Shown: positions 22,832 to 34,976, counted from the first letter of the stretch. The stretch: 64,000 nt of DNA from Brachionus koreanus (GCA_016987375.1 PJRA01000453.1:983517-1047516); one strand, 5' to 3'. The notes: generated from the letters alone by a model not told the origin. Numbers and translations are program-made.

Positions 22832-24735
22832 CTAATTTATCTGATCTGTAACTCTAATAAATTTATGCTCAATTTGTTCGCGACTGACGTTAACCAGTCT
22901 ATAGCCATGTCCATCAGTACCGAGTTGAGCACCAACAGCGCTAGTCACAACACATTCTAGCCTTCGTCCTTGCTGTTCATGGAATCCGCCGGCGTTCTGA
23001 TGGTAATGGCCACAGAATACTGTGCTCACTCCAGCTTTAATAAACTTATCCATTAGCTTTTTGCGCTCGAATGGCTCTATGTTAAAGTAGGCATGGGCGG
23101 GCTCGTCAGACTTGTTCAAAAATAGTGGTATATGCTGAAAAATAATCTTATGTTTGCAGTCATTTTCGCTCAATTCTCCGTCCAACCATGTGTCTTGCTG
23201 AGCTTTTTCGCTCGCGCACAAACTTGAGTCAAAGTATAGTTGGGAATTGAGCGCTATGAACTTACATCCCTGACACCAAAAACTAAAGTAGTCATCACCA
23301 AAATCGTTTTTGTATAGTTGAATGCTCTCTGCGGTCGGCTTGTCACCAACATCATGATTTCCGCACACACATACCAATTTTATTTGTGGATTAAGTTCAG
23401 ATAGAACTAGCTTTAAATCCCTTACTTGTTCTGCTCTCAATTCGGTTTTATCTGGAAATGCATCAACTAGATCACCGCTTCAATAAGAAAAATTATTTAA
23501 AATAAAAAAATAAAGAATAAAATAATTGATTAAATCTGGTAAACAGAGCATTTATGAATTAGAAAGAAATTTTTTTGTCGGATCTTTTTTAAAAAATTAA
23601 TTTGAGTCATATCTTTGCTTAATGACATAGTGTCTTTAATTAAGACTCCCCAACTAACAAAAAAAATAAAAGAAAGTGTTGCTTCTACTTAAAATTGATT
23701 AAAAACTCAGATTTCAAATCGATTTATTGAAATTTAATACTATCTATTTAAAATCGATCTTTTAATGTCTTAATTGACTGATATTTTGGAATTTTTTTCT
23801 TTTCTTTTTTTTATTTTTTTGTATATTCATTAAATACCTAGTGAATTATTCAAATAGCGTGTGATTACAACTCTAGCCTAACACTTGGAAATTTTCAATT
23901 GTTTTCATATTGCCGAACACCGAGTAATGCCCATTTTTTGCACGAAATTTCTTTGATTTCAATGAGTAAGAAAATATTTAATTTGTTCAATGTAAATAAA
24001 CTTTGGATCTCAAGAGAATATCTTATAACTTTATTAAACTAATTCGATTAGGCAAAAAGTCATTTTCACGTCTTAATCGCATTACATCAACCACCCCTAT
24101 TCTTTGTTTTATTCATTCATTTATTCATAAGTATAGAAATAAATTGTCACAAATTTTTGTTTGACTTTTTTTTTAAAGTCTCTATTCAAGTGTCATCAAC
24201 TAGAAAATATCACTAATAATGTTGATAAGTAAACTCAGATAAAATTATTAGTCCACTCAAGTTTTCAGTTAGATTAAAATTAGTTATTAATCAAGAGCTT
24301 CAATAGCTAATTTAATATATCTAGGTAATGTTTTTTATTTTTTTTTTGTAAATTTAAGTATTGTTGAATATTCAAGTGGCTCAATCGAATAGATTAGAGT
24401 ATCAATCAATTTATTTTCTTGTTATTAGATAAGTATTAAATAATAGAGGTAGTAAAATTGAAAAAATAAAACAAAAACAATTATATTATCCTTACCAAAT
24501 GACCAAAAACTTCGGCACCGGGTCTAATTGATTTATGCTCTTGATTACAAGCTTGAGGTAATAAATTTCTTTGCTCCATCTACAAAACAAATGTGATTTT
24601 AAATCGCTGCCTAGCAAATAGACAATTAGTCTTACGTTATTTTTTCTTTATGCAAAATGTACCGGTCTATAAGACCAAATTGAGTATCAGCTGCCTGAAC
24701 AAAGCTAAACGAGCCATTCCATTTGCTTTCTTTAT
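22832..24735 (-). CDS. CPPED1: Metallophosphatase CPPED1, 5' exon not found
   Basis: Three exons were reconstructed on the minus strand: 24735-24636, 24579-24496 and 23477-22832. All have GT/AG ends and matching phases. The joined protein reads ...WNGSFSFVQAADTQFGLI, then WSKEIYYLKLVIKSINQLD, PKFLVIC|GDLVDAFPDK, VCGNHDVGDKPTAES, GDDYFSFWCQG, IIFQHIPLFL and FCGHYHQNAGG. The metal-binding motifs D-Q-F, GDLVD, GNHD and GHYH of the calcineurin-like phosphoesterase fold are all present. In humans CPPED1 is a cytosolic Ser/Thr phosphatase reported to dephosphorylate Akt. The first recovered exon begins in phase 2, so at least one short upstream exon with the start codon lies beyond 24735. I could not place it. 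Confidence 0.92.
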
Positions 24736-25570
24736 CTAAAATCAATAAGAAATAAATTTCGAATTATGATATTAAGCAGATAATCAAAGTCGAATTCAAT
24801 TTACATTCAAAATTTTTGCCCTATTTTAACTTTAGAAATCAATTAGATTATCAATTTTTATCTGCTGGCTAGACTAATCAAAATAAATTTTTTTGTCTGA
24901 TATCAAATGGATAAATACTTAAGAATATAAAATTTGAGCACTTTTTGCCCCTCATCAGATCATCATACAAGATTGAATTTAAATAAATTCATTTTGTTTT
25001 TTATTTTTTCAACATAAAAATAAAAGTGCTTATTTTATGATTTCCTTTTTTGCCTTTGTTGTTGTAGCCAAATTAATTTAACGCTCAAAGGCTCTTGAAC
25101 CCCTTTTGTTACTTCCTTAAATTTTTTTATTCAATAAATTTAATATAAATTTAATTTTCATTGAAAAAAAGTAGAAAAACGAGTCAAAATAGAAAAAAGT
25201 AGAAAAATCGCTCGGGTCTTTGAGTTTTATCTTGCTCGATTTGGTGTACAAAAAATTTAAAAAAAAAAGTCTTTCAATTATTGTAATTTGTTTCAATTTT
25301 CTTGGTCTCATTTTCGTTTATTCTCATTTTTTTAATTATTAAAATGAAATGAGTCAATAAAAAAACATTATTTTGTTATCAGCTGATTTAACTAATTTTA
25401 TTTAAGAAAATGATTTAAAATTTAATTTACAAATTTGGTTTAAAAGATAATTTGTTATTTTTCAACTAGAAACATGCTACATGTAAATAATAAATAAAGT
25501 AGAAATTTTTTATAAATATTTTTAAATTAAAAACATTTCATAAACTGAAACAAATAAAAATTTAATTTTT

Positions 25571-25629
25571 TTTATATTGAAAAAAAATATTTTTTTTTAT
25601 ATTGAAAAAAAATATTTTTTTTTCAATAT
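25571..25629. repeat. Short A/T tandem repeat with palindromic units
   Basis: A unit of about 25 nt (TTATATTGAAAAAAAATATT plus T run) is repeated twice head to tail, then followed by TTTTCAATATT in reverse orientation. The block can fold back on itself. It is low complexity, so it may be replication slippage. Confidence 0.6.
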
Positions 25630-25934
25630 TACAGTAAACAAAATGAGCCGTTTTTTGATTTAATAAAATCAGTAAACATCCGACCACATGTGTTGGAAGG
25701 AAATGTGTTTTACGCTTACTTTGATTCAATTTAGTTTAATTTAATTTTAAGAAAAAGTGTTGCACTGAAAGGATAAACATAAAAAAGGAGTATTGCATAA
25801 TTTTGCTAAACTAGAAAAAATTTTTCAAATTAAATTTAATTTAATTTTCAGCAACATGGATAATTTTTCCTATAGAATTTTGCGAATAATTTTCATATTG
25901 ATTGCTACTTGTATTGTGGTGGTTTCTCGAACAA

Positions 25935-25966
25935 AACTAGCAAATTTAGATTAAGTTTTGCTAGTT
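25935..25966. repeat. Small inverted repeat
   Basis: AACTAGCAAA and TTTGCTAGTT form a perfect 10-bp stem with a 12-nt loop. It is modest in length, so a chance origin is possible. Confidence 0.45.
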
Positions 25967-26223
25967 GTGTGAGGACTTTTTGCGCTTCAGAAAAATCTCA
26001 ATTGCCGGATATGAAAATTTTTTCTTTGTCAAATAAACAACACTATCAAGAATATAGTTAGTAATATTGCTAAGAAAAAAAATTAAATGAGAAGCCAGTT
26101 TGAGATAAATTTAGATAACGAGCTACAATTTGTATGCAAATAATTCATTCATTCATAAATGTTTATTAGATTCAGCTAGGGTAAAAATAGAAAGGGAATA
26201 ATTTTAGATAGAATTGTGCGTAA

Positions 26224-26231
26224 TGACGTCA
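26224..26231. promoter_or_regulatory. Perfect CRE-type palindrome
   Basis: TGACGTCA, the full CREB/ATF palindrome. A second copy lies at 27070-27077. Both are within 3.4 kb of the GPCR start. Function is inferred from the motif only. Confidence 0.35.
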
Positions 26232-27069
26232 AAAGCTTATTTACAACATTAATACTAACAGAAAGTAATAAACTTCAACAATTTTTTCATGAAAAATTTC
26301 CATCTCCTTCAAATGGGTTCGTATTATCTATTTTATGCAATGTTATGCAATCTAATTGTTCATCATTGATTAAATACCTAATAGCAATCGTGATTATTTT
26401 GCTATAAATTTTTTCCTATTTTATATGCCCACAATTTTAGTTTCAACTGTAGAAATATAAAATTCGAAAAAAAAAACAAAAAAACTTTTCTATTTTAGCT
26501 TTTTTTTTCATTCATGTTACTAAGCTAGGTCTTGAAGTGCATGCAAAAATAAAATAAAAATAAAATTAAATCAATAGTTGTACAAATAGGCAAAATTTAA
26601 AATGTCATGCCATTTAGAATAATTCACTGGGCTAACATAAATAGAAATAGATGACAATATAAATTATTTTTGGCTTAAATAATATAAATAATGGCTCTGT
26701 TACATAATTAGCGCTCAAAAATAGGATATTTACTAGAGGAATAGTCGGCTGCATTCGCAACCAAATCTCGATTTTTGTTTTGTGAATGTGTTTGTGTCAG
26801 GAAAGTTATTAATTAGCTTATCAATGACAGGGAACTAGCAAACTTGATCAAAAACATCAATTACAGTTGCATAAGATTACGTAATTTTAATTTGTAGCTT
26901 TAGTTTGGGTATCAATCAAACAACAAAAAAAATGAGAAGAACAACACTGGCGAATCGCTGCAAGACTTTAACTAAAGGTGAAACTCAATAGATAAGATTG
27001 GGTTTCGTGCTAGCCAGGCGTCTATAAAGCCAACAGGCCGGATGAAAATTTGCATTTTAAACTAATTAT

Positions 27070-27077
27070 TGACGTCA
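27070..27077. promoter_or_regulatory. Perfect CRE-type palindrome
   Basis: A second TGACGTCA, in the 3' part of a GC-richer patch (26930-27120) that also has a CTATAAAG TATA-like box near 27020. It may be a promoter or enhancer. No transcript can be assigned. Confidence 0.35.
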
Positions 27078-29437
27078 TAGCTCATTTAAAAAAGCAGGGT
27101 TAAGCAAACAATCCAGATTTTTGGATTAAGTCAGAGGAATGCATAAAATATGCTCATACTAGAGTGAAACCAATGGTTATTAATGATTTTAATAATCATT
27201 ACCGAAAAACTATTTCTCTCTTTTTTTTTATTTTTTTTTTTGCTTGTTTCGTATAAACAAATTTTTTTTTTATTAATGCAAATTCAGATATTTGTTCTAG
27301 ATTTTAAAAATGCACCAACTAATCGATAAGCTTGGGTCAAATTCGATACTTAGATAAGCTATTCGGACGCCTCTAACAGATAAGATAATCGTCGAATAAA
27401 TTAAACTTCACTTGTTCCATTGTCCGACTTATCAAGAATATTTAATTATTTATATAAACCCAATTTTCTCTACACTAATATCTCATAACTGGATTTTATT
27501 TGAAAAAAAAAAATAAAATTTTGTTTAATTGAATTTTTTCATTTTTTTAAGTCTCAGTCATTTTGGCCAAATCTTTGCGTCAATGGGTATTTTTTATTCA
27601 ATAAAAAAAAATAACTTTCAAATTAAAAAAGAAAATATTTTGTTACCAATTTTTTAAGATTCAGTTATTCTAGATGTCAATTTGGTGCTTATTGTTTGTA
27701 CTGTCTAAGTATTTCTACTGAAAATAATTTATAAAAAAAATAAAATTTCAATTTTTGTTTTGATATTACTTAATTAGGGATGAAAAAATGCAAGAATATC
27801 AATTTAGACTGTTTGAAATGTTTATATCTAATATGTAGAACTTTTTGGTATAAAAAAGCTAGTTTTGTCAATGCCGAAAACAAAATCAGCTTCAAATTTT
27901 GGAAATTTTATACATTAATTCTCTTTAATTTTTGATTTAATCAAAAAAATTTTTTAACTGAATAAATTTCTTTGATTTTAGAGTCAATTTATTATATAAT
28001 TTCAAATTTTGAGGCACAATTAGCCAATTTCATGAAAAATTCCAAGAATCTAAGAATATTTTAAAAAGTCTTAAATTATTTTGAAAAAAAGTACTAGAAA
28101 TTTTAAATTTAAAAAATTATTTTCTAATTTTTGTAAATCGCCTACAATTTAATATAGTTATATTAATATAGTGAAACACACATCTGTATTTTGAAGTAAT
28201 TTTAATTCAATGTTGAATTAAGATAAGGAAAATTAGCAGAAATTCATTATATTGATTTTTTTTCCTCAAGTATAGAGATGGTTGTTTTTCTTTAAAAATT
28301 TTAATTTTAAAAATAGTTTCAATAAGCTAGTTTTTATCAGTCTTTCTAATACTACCTAAATTTAAACTAATTCTAGACACTAAAGAACAGTCACTTGAAG
28401 ATTGTCATTTTTTTAATTTATTTAGAAAAGAGTTAATATAAATATTGAAAATTTTTTCCAATATTCAATAATAGCCAACATTCAATAATAGTATTTATAG
28501 TATTTTTTTCATTCTTATACGCAACTTGTGCAGCATAGGGTCTTTAATTTTGATTTCCACTCAAGTCAATCTTTTGCCTTTAATATATTGTATTATTGCG
28601 GACTAAACCGTAGCTCCTCACTCCTTGGGATAATTTCGCCAGTACTTAACTTTGTTTAAGGACCAGTGAAACATGCTTTATTTTCTTTTTCATTTTTTTT
28701 TCACTACTTAATGTTTTCTTCTAAAAAATTAATCAATAAATATTTAAACCTAAAATCTATTTAATTTAAAACAATCCTCAATCTAATTAACCGTTAGACA
28801 GTATTACTATGTTGGTAAAGCTTTTGAATTTGTTTTGAAATTTCTTTTTGTTTAAAAATAAACCATGAATATGTGAATTAGGCATTTCAATATAAAAATT
28901 GAGATATGAAGCATGAAAATATAAAATTACGATATTTATCGGGAATTTGTTATCAAACTTTTTCAGATATAAAGTCAGCTATCAGTAGATAAACAGTCTA
29001 AAATTTATTAACATTTTTTAAAAGCTAAATTTCAATTTTGCTCAGCAAATTTTGGACAAGAATGAAGGAAAATAATTTTCGAATTTACTTAAGCTAATTG
29101 TGATTATTTACCAGCTTAAAAAAAAAAAGCAATGAAAATTATTAAAATCAATAAATAAATGTGTTTAATAATGTATAATGTGACAATAAACAAAATGCCA
29201 TGACGAAATTAGCTATTTGGCGATGAATTTTTCAAATTTTAAAGTTTTTTAGTATTTGCCAAAAAAAGCACATTCATCCAAGCCCACATGATTTTCAAAG
29301 TTTTTTTTCTTTAAATTTTTCTAATTTTTTAAAATTAATTATTAACTTCTAAACAGCTTTTAAATAATTTAAGTGCGTTCAGCTCACTTGTTTACAATAC
29401 AATTTTGCTAAAAACTCATTTTAATTAAAATCGATAA

Positions 29438-29479
29438 TTTTATTATTATCATTGTTATTATTATTATTATTATTATTTT
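29438..29479. repeat. ATT microsatellite
   Basis: An imperfect (ATT)n run about 120-160 nt ahead of the GPCR start codon, in the likely 5' UTR or promoter. Confidence 0.8.
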
Positions 29480-29597
29480 TACTATTATAAGTATAAATTT
29501 AAAGAATCAAAAAAATAAAAAAATTTCTTAATTTAGAATCTTAAATAAATAAAAGAGCAGAATGATAGCAAAAATTTGAGCTAATTGTTTATTAAAA

Positions 29598-31703
29598 ATG
29601 AACGTGAGTCAAATCCATGACGATGCACCAAGCAGCCAACTAAGCTTGAACTCAACCGGTCCGGACTTTTTCTACAAAACCCTGTTCAAGCTTTATCAAG
29701 ATGTCAAGCAAATGAGAGAAGTATATATTTATTTCGGAAGCTTTATTACTGTCCTGGGTCTCACATTAAATCTTTTGTGTATCTTCATATTCTACAAGTC
29801 TAAAATATTCAAGAACTCATCGTTTCCGTACTATGTCTATATAATATCAGTGACTGACACTATAAACATATTTTTGCGCTTTGTCGTACCCCAACTAATT
29901 GAGAAAATAATAAGATACAATCTACACACACACTACAATGTAAGTGCTCATCAAGTAAATCAGGAACAATATGACAAATACACAAACAAAATAACCTCCG
30001 GATATCATTGTAGCATATTTTTCTATGTATACAATTCGTTCACACTAATTTCAGTTTGGCTCATGGTCGCTGTCTCGCTGGAAAGACTTGTGGTCATTAA
30101 ATTCACACTTCAAACAAAGTACATGATAAAACTGCGCGCTTTTTTGATCCTAAGCACAATATTTGTGTGCGTGTTTGCATTTAATGTGTTCGATTTGGCG
30201 CCTGGTCTTTACCTAAAGCCACAATGGTACGCCAACTTGACACTGCTTTGCGAGCGCGAAGACGTCGAAGAGAAAAACATAAACCCATCACTTATTTACA
30301 AACAGATCGGCTCATTTACCTTCAACAGTGATCATTTTGCACTAGCCAGACTGCTATTACAATCAATTATACCATTTCTATTTGTGTTAGTCTTCAATTC
30401 TATGATAATACACAATTTTAAAAAAATAAAATTGGCAGCTCGTGGCCGCGGCAAATCCAACTCAACAGTGTCAGTAAACTCTTTGTCTGGCAATGGCTCG
30501 GCTACAACAAACCGAGCTGCTAGGTCTCTCAGACCCAAGCGTAGCAAACAGCTAAATCAGAACAAATCTCAGCTTCAAATACCGCAAAGATCACCGGACT
30601 TTTCAATATCAAGTCGCTCGCCAAGTCCAAACATGAGCGCACCACTAACGCCAGTCACACCGACTAGCTTTGTCTCTGCGCTCAATCTAGTGCCCTCAAA
30701 GAGTTCGTATCTAATGCCACCAGAGCACCACATGAATGGCTCAATGACGCCCACTTCAACAAACAGCTCGGCCAATCTATCCGATGCAACTACCACAAAT
30801 CTAACTTCAAGCACATGTGTTAATCAAAATGGACACAGCAGTGACAAACTGTCCATAATGATATCATCGGTGCTGCCGAATAAAAAGCATGTGGGTACCA
30901 CTACTTCACATTCGGCCCGAGTTTCGTTCAAACGACGAGTCAACAAACTCAAGCTTAACAGGGAAACAGACATCATGCTTATTGTTCTATCGTTCAGTAT
31001 TCTCCTATCTCAATTGCCATTCACAATAGCATCCTATTTGATCTATTACAGAAACATATTCAAGGACATGTATGATGATTTGAAAAGCCTTTATCTAAAT
31101 GCTAGATCACCAATGCTGCTTTATATAATTAGACTATTGGAAATGTGCTATTTTAGCCTTAATTTTGTGTTCTATATAACTCTAAGTCCATCGCTGCGCA
31201 AAGAATTGAAAAAAAATCTTCCAAAAAAAGTACAATACTGGACGGGAGCATTCACCAAGTGTTTTTCCATGCTGTTCAAATCTAATTCGGACAAAAAAAA
31301 TAGCAGTGATGCTAAAAAAAAAGAGAAACAAAATTTATACGGAGAGTATCTGTCTAAAATAAGATCCGTATCGCCTGTTCAAAGACCCAACTATTTTAAC
31401 ACTAGACCAAAGAAATTTAGAAAAAAATTCTCCAATGCCGAGTCAGAGTCGACCAGCAATAAGATAACTATAATCATAGACAATATGCATGACGACGATG
31501 AAGAGGTTAAAGTTGACAAAATGCAGATAGCATGTGAAAAAATAGAGCTTGATCACTCTAGACAGTCTAGAGTGTTGGATAGAAACAAACGTTTGTTTAA
31601 TATGTCCTCACCGTCGTGTTTGAATTCATTGAATTCAAGTAACAAACAGGTTGTTGATCCAAATGTGGACAAGAAAAAACTTGAAAAAGTGGCTTATTTA
31701 TAG
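29598..31703 (+). CDS. Orphan class A (rhodopsin-like) GPCR, 701 aa
   Basis: The N-terminus carries N-glycosylation sequons (NVS, NST) and no signal peptide. TM1 is about 42-66 (GSFITVLGLTLNLLCIFIFY), TM2 about 76-98 and TM3 about 138-160, with the conserved Cys in GYHCSIFFYVYNSF. SVWLMVAVSLERLVVIKF has E-R-L in place of D-R-Y. The extracellular loop 2 Cys is in LTLLCERED. TM5 is about 250-275. A very long third intracellular loop (about 280-455), rich in Ser/Thr/Pro, is followed by TM6 (MLIVLSFSILLSQLPFTIAS) and TM7 (YFSLNFVFYITL in place of NPxxY). The tail is about 170 aa, basic and Ser-rich. This pattern resembles invertebrate neuropeptide receptors, but the ligand is unknown. It is a single exon. 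The codon use is less AT-rich than its surroundings. Confidence 0.9.
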   Translation: MNVSQIHDDAPSSQLSLNSTGPDFFYKTLFKLYQDVKQMREVYIYFGSFITVLGLTLNLLCIFIFYKSKIFKNSSFPYYVYIISVTDTINIFLRFVVPQLIEKIIRYNLHTHYNVSAHQVNQEQYDKYTNKITSGYHCSIFFYVYNSFTLISVWLMVAVSLERLVVIKFTLQTKYMIKLRAFLILSTIFVCVFAFNVFDLAPGLYLKPQWYANLTLLCEREDVEEKNINPSLIYKQIGSFTFNSDHFALARLLLQSIIPFLFVLVFNSMIIHNFKKIKLAARGRGKSNSTVSVNSLSGNGSATTNRAARSLRPKRSKQLNQNKSQLQIPQRSPDFSISSRSPSPNMSAPLTPVTPTSFVSALNLVPSKSSYLMPPEHHMNGSMTPTSTNSSANLSDATTTNLTSSTCVNQNGHSSDKLSIMISSVLPNKKHVGTTTSHSARVSFKRRVNKLKLNRETDIMLIVLSFSILLSQLPFTIASYLIYYRNIFKDMYDDLKSLYLNARSPMLLYIIRLLEMCYFSLNFVFYITLSPSLRKELKKNLPKKVQYWTGAFTKCFSMLFKSNSDKKNSSDAKKKEKQNLYGEYLSKIRSVSPVQRPNYFNTRPKKFRKKFSNAESESTSNKITIIIDNMHDDDEEVKVDKMQIACEKIELDHSRQSRVLDRNKRLFNMSSPSCLNSLNSSNKQVVDPNVDKKKLEKVAYL

Positions 31704-33851
31704 AACACTTACCTCTTGTAAGACCATTGTATTGTCGATTTAAAGTAGAAATTTTAAAAAAATTATCATTATTTTCTATGTTTTTTGATTCCATTGATTA
31801 TTATTAAAAATAAAAACGAATTAATTCAGATTTTTAAATAAATAAAATCTAACGATTCTAAAATTAAAATATCAAAATTTTTAGCATTATTTTTTTTTTT
31901 CCAACACAATTCACTTAAACAAATTTAATAATTTTTATGAGTTGTCTAATTTCTAAATTATGCTTTTTTCTTTTTTTCTTTTTTTTTTCAAATTTGATAT
32001 CTATGAAAATAAAATTTGATCGTTTTAAAATTTTTTTTATTTTTAATTTTAGCTAAATATTTATCTTTTTTAAATGCTAATTTTTCGACAAAAATTTAAA
32101 AACCAGGAAAAGGTAAATATCATTAACATTTTCAAATTAAAATACTTTTGGATTTTATGTATTTGAACTTTTTAAAATTAAAGAAAATAATTGAATAGAA
32201 TTTTATACAAAAAATATAATGATGTATCACCTTTAATTTTGGAAAAAATTGGAAAAAAAAAATTACAACTTAAGGTTATATTATGTATGTTCAAATAAGC
32301 AGAGTTGAATGCTCTTCAAAATGATATGTCTAGCTCTTTGTTATTTAATTCTCAAAAAAATTTTATAACAAAGTTACCAAGTTGTTTCACATGATTTGAC
32401 AGAAAAGCATTATTTTAAAATTATAAGTGTATAAAATTTTATTTTATCTAATTTTGATCAGAAGATATTTAAAAAAAAAACACAAATTTTTTGAAAATAG
32501 ACTTTTTTTATAAAACCTTAAAATTTTGACGTTTTTTAATCATAACTTCTAGAAAAATTATCCGATTAAAATAAATTATAGCTAGTTTTAATCAGTATAA
32601 AATTCTGTACAGCATGATATATCATACTAGTATTTCAATTTACTTAACCTTCGAGGACAACTTAGGGTCAGGATATGCGTCCCAACTGGGTGTATGACAT
32701 GGAAAAAATGAAAAACTAAAAAAAACTATTATTATTTTCGAAAAATAGACAAAATTCTGTATAAGACTACAAATTTTCATAATTTTATCTTAATCGGATC
32801 ATGTTTTTTTTTTAATTTAAAGTTTCGGACAAGCATTATTGGGCACCCGTTAGTTTTAGTTTGAAAAATTAAATGAACGTATGCTTCACTTCAAGAAAGA
32901 AAGCGATAAACCTCACACAACTAGAAGAACAATGGCAAAAACAGAAAGCTCAAAGTGATCGAACTTCTTTCTCATGAATCATATAGCCCAGATCTTTCTT
33001 TTTGTGATTTTCATCCTTTTCGCTCAATGGTCGTGAGTTTTTTGGCTCCAAAAGCTGTGAATAGTACAAGAAAGGAAACGAACTACTCTCTGATAGATAA
33101 ATAAAAGCTTTTTGTATTGATTAATAAAAAAAAGTTAAAAAAAACACAAAAATTTTTCACTCACTTTAACATTACAAAATAACTGACTTGGTTTTTAAGC
33201 AGAAACTTGTATGTGACCTGTTAAAAAAATAGTTTTCAGTAAAATTTCCAAATATGGTCAATTTTTTTTAACTTTAATTACTCTAGGATTTTATACAAAA
33301 AAAAAAATGAATTTATTTCTGAAAAATTATTGTTATTTTAGATCAATTTAAAGATAGAAAAATCGAGCTGATAATTATGAGAATTGTTTTTGATTTTTAT
33401 GGTAATTGTAAAATCTTCTTTTGAATAGAAAATAAATTACAAAAAAAAAATAATTTCTAAATCTAAAAATGTAAGTTTATTAAAAATTTGAAAAAGCATT
33501 ATCTGAAATAATTTTCTGAACTGATTTCCGCTCAAACCCGGTGTCACTAATTCGGTTTATTTTTATTAAGTGAAACTTTTCCAAGAATTTATTAGTAGAA
33601 TAAATTATTATTAGCTTTAATACAAGAAATCAAAATTGAAATAAAACTTAGCATATATTTTTGTTTTATTTTTTAAGCTTAAAACTTTTTAAAAATATTT
33701 GCTCTTCTTTTAAAAATTTAAAAAAATTCTTATTTGCAAACCAAAATGTTGTACTATTTTTGCAATTAAAACTAGTAAATCTAAATTATTATAATGATAT
33801 AAAAAGGTTTAATTTTTAAAATTTAATTTGTTTAAAATAAGAAAATTATAA
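31704..33851. other. Intergenic spacer with decayed transposon
   Basis: AT-rich DNA after the GPCR. A less AT-rich zone at about 32640-33110 contains the mariner fragment described separately, and may be the remains of the whole element. No other coding signal. Confidence 0.5.
32905..33104 (+). mobile_element. Decayed Tc1/mariner transposase fragment
   Basis: Translation gives DKPHTTRRTMAKTESSK in one frame. After a +/-1 shift it gives KVIELLSHESYSPDLSFCDF, then HPFRSM. This matches the mariner catalytic C-terminal pattern (DNARPH...RRTM...L.H..YSPDLAPSDYHLFRSM). The frameshift, the changed DN (to DK) and the loss of the rest show it is dead. Clear terminal repeats were not found nearby. Confidence 0.75.
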
Positions 33852-34922
33852 ATGTCCGAATTAGAATCACATAGTCGCACAGTTGCTGAGCATTACAACA
33901 AAAAAGACCCTTCGAACTTGGCAGCCAGATCCAAAAGTCGCATATTTTACATGCGTAATTTCAATAATTGGATCAAAAGCGTGCTAATTAGTAAATTTCT
34001 GAAAATCATTCGAAATAATGGTAGGGAAGTGAGCGTTCTGGATTTAGGCTGTGGCAAAGGAGGTGACTCGCTAAAATGGATTAATGGCAAAGTTTCCAGA
34101 GTGACTTTTGCTGACATTGCCGACAACTCTCTGGAAGAATGCAAGCAACGTGTTTCTAAAGTAGAATTTGAAACTGCTTTTGTTCACATTGATGCTACTA
34201 AAGAACTTTTGAGAGAGAAAATGCAAGAATTCCATCTGCATGAACTGGTCAGTTCACAATTTGTTATACACTACTCTTTTGAATCATTCGAACAAGCGGA
34301 TACATTTTTAAAAAATGTTTCCGATTCTCTTAATCCAGGAGGCTTTTTTATAGGCACGACCACCAATGCAAGTGAACTAATCAAACGATTGAGACAAAAT
34401 GAATCGAACAACTTTGGAAATGAAATTTATCAGATAAAATTTTATCAGGAAGACAAAGATTTTTTTGAATTATTTGGAGTGAAATTTCATTTTAAACTGG
34501 AAGGAGTTGTTGAATGTCCTGAATTCTTGGTCAACTTTGAAGCTTTAGCTCAGATTGCCAAACGACACAGTCTAAAGCTTTTATTTAAGAAAACTTTTTC
34601 TGAATTTTTCAATGAAAATTGTCATCATCCTGAATTTTTGGATTTGATCAAAAAAATGCAAGCACTTGAGCCATACTATCCACAAGACCTTGCAGATGAT
34701 ACATCAAGGCGCATACCTGGCGACTATGATTACATTGACTCAAAACTTTTGGATGAAGAATTTAAAAAAGATCTCAAACCAAAAGAAACTTATGTCACTT
34801 TATCTAAATCTGAATGGGAAGCTATTACTCTATACATAGTTTTCGCTTTTGTTAAAGAATCAACACAAGAGGAAAAATTGTCTAAAAGTTCTGAGAGTTT
34901 GAGTGACTCAGAAGCTGAATAA
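33852..34922 (+). CDS. RNMT: mRNA cap guanine-N7 methyltransferase
   Basis: 356 aa in a single exon. VAEHYNKKDPSNLAARSKSR, FYMRNFNNWIKSVLI, VLDLGCGKGGDSLKW (SAM motif I, about residues 62-76), FADIADNS (motif II region), FVIHYSFESFEQADTFL, LNPGGFFIGTT and the C-terminal TLSKSEWEAITLYIVFAF are all RNMT hallmarks. It methylates N7 of the cap guanine in the nucleus, using SAM. It lacks the roughly 120-residue N-terminal regulatory region of the human enzyme, as in many invertebrates. An AATAAA signal at 34977-34982 follows the stop, and DUS2 begins only 97 bp downstream, suggesting a shared transcription unit. Confidence 0.96.
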   Translation: MSELESHSRTVAEHYNKKDPSNLAARSKSRIFYMRNFNNWIKSVLISKFLKIIRNNGREVSVLDLGCGKGGDSLKWINGKVSRVTFADIADNSLEECKQRVSKVEFETAFVHIDATKELLREKMQEFHLHELVSSQFVIHYSFESFEQADTFLKNVSDSLNPGGFFIGTTTNASELIKRLRQNESNNFGNEIYQIKFYQEDKDFFELFGVKFHFKLEGVVECPEFLVNFEALAQIAKRHSLKLLFKKTFSEFFNENCHHPEFLDLIKKMQALEPYYPQDLADDTSRRIPGDYDYIDSKLLDEEFKKDLKPKETYVTLSKSEWEAITLYIVFAFVKESTQEEKLSKSSESLSDSEAE

Positions 34923-34976
34923 ATTCTTTAAAAAAATCTCTTAATATTGTTTATAATTTTTGTTAATTAAATGTTA

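Larger units (their letters stand above)
24736..29597. other. Gene-poor 4.9 kb region
   Basis: AT-rich. It probably contains the missing first exon of CPPED1 on the minus strand (perhaps within 24.8-25.4 kb) and distant regulatory DNA for the GPCR. It also contains a tandem/palindromic A/T block (25571-25629), two perfect TGACGTCA sites, a GC-richer patch (26930-27120) and an ATT microsatellite just ahead of the GPCR. The frames at 25117-25311 and 26216-26407 are not called. Confidence 0.4.

Noticed and set aside
26216..26407. 63-aa frame near a TTTTAG acceptor
   Set aside because: Starts at GTG, the ATG next to it is in another frame with an early stop, and there is no recognisable domain. 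It could be a fragment of a non-coding transcript.
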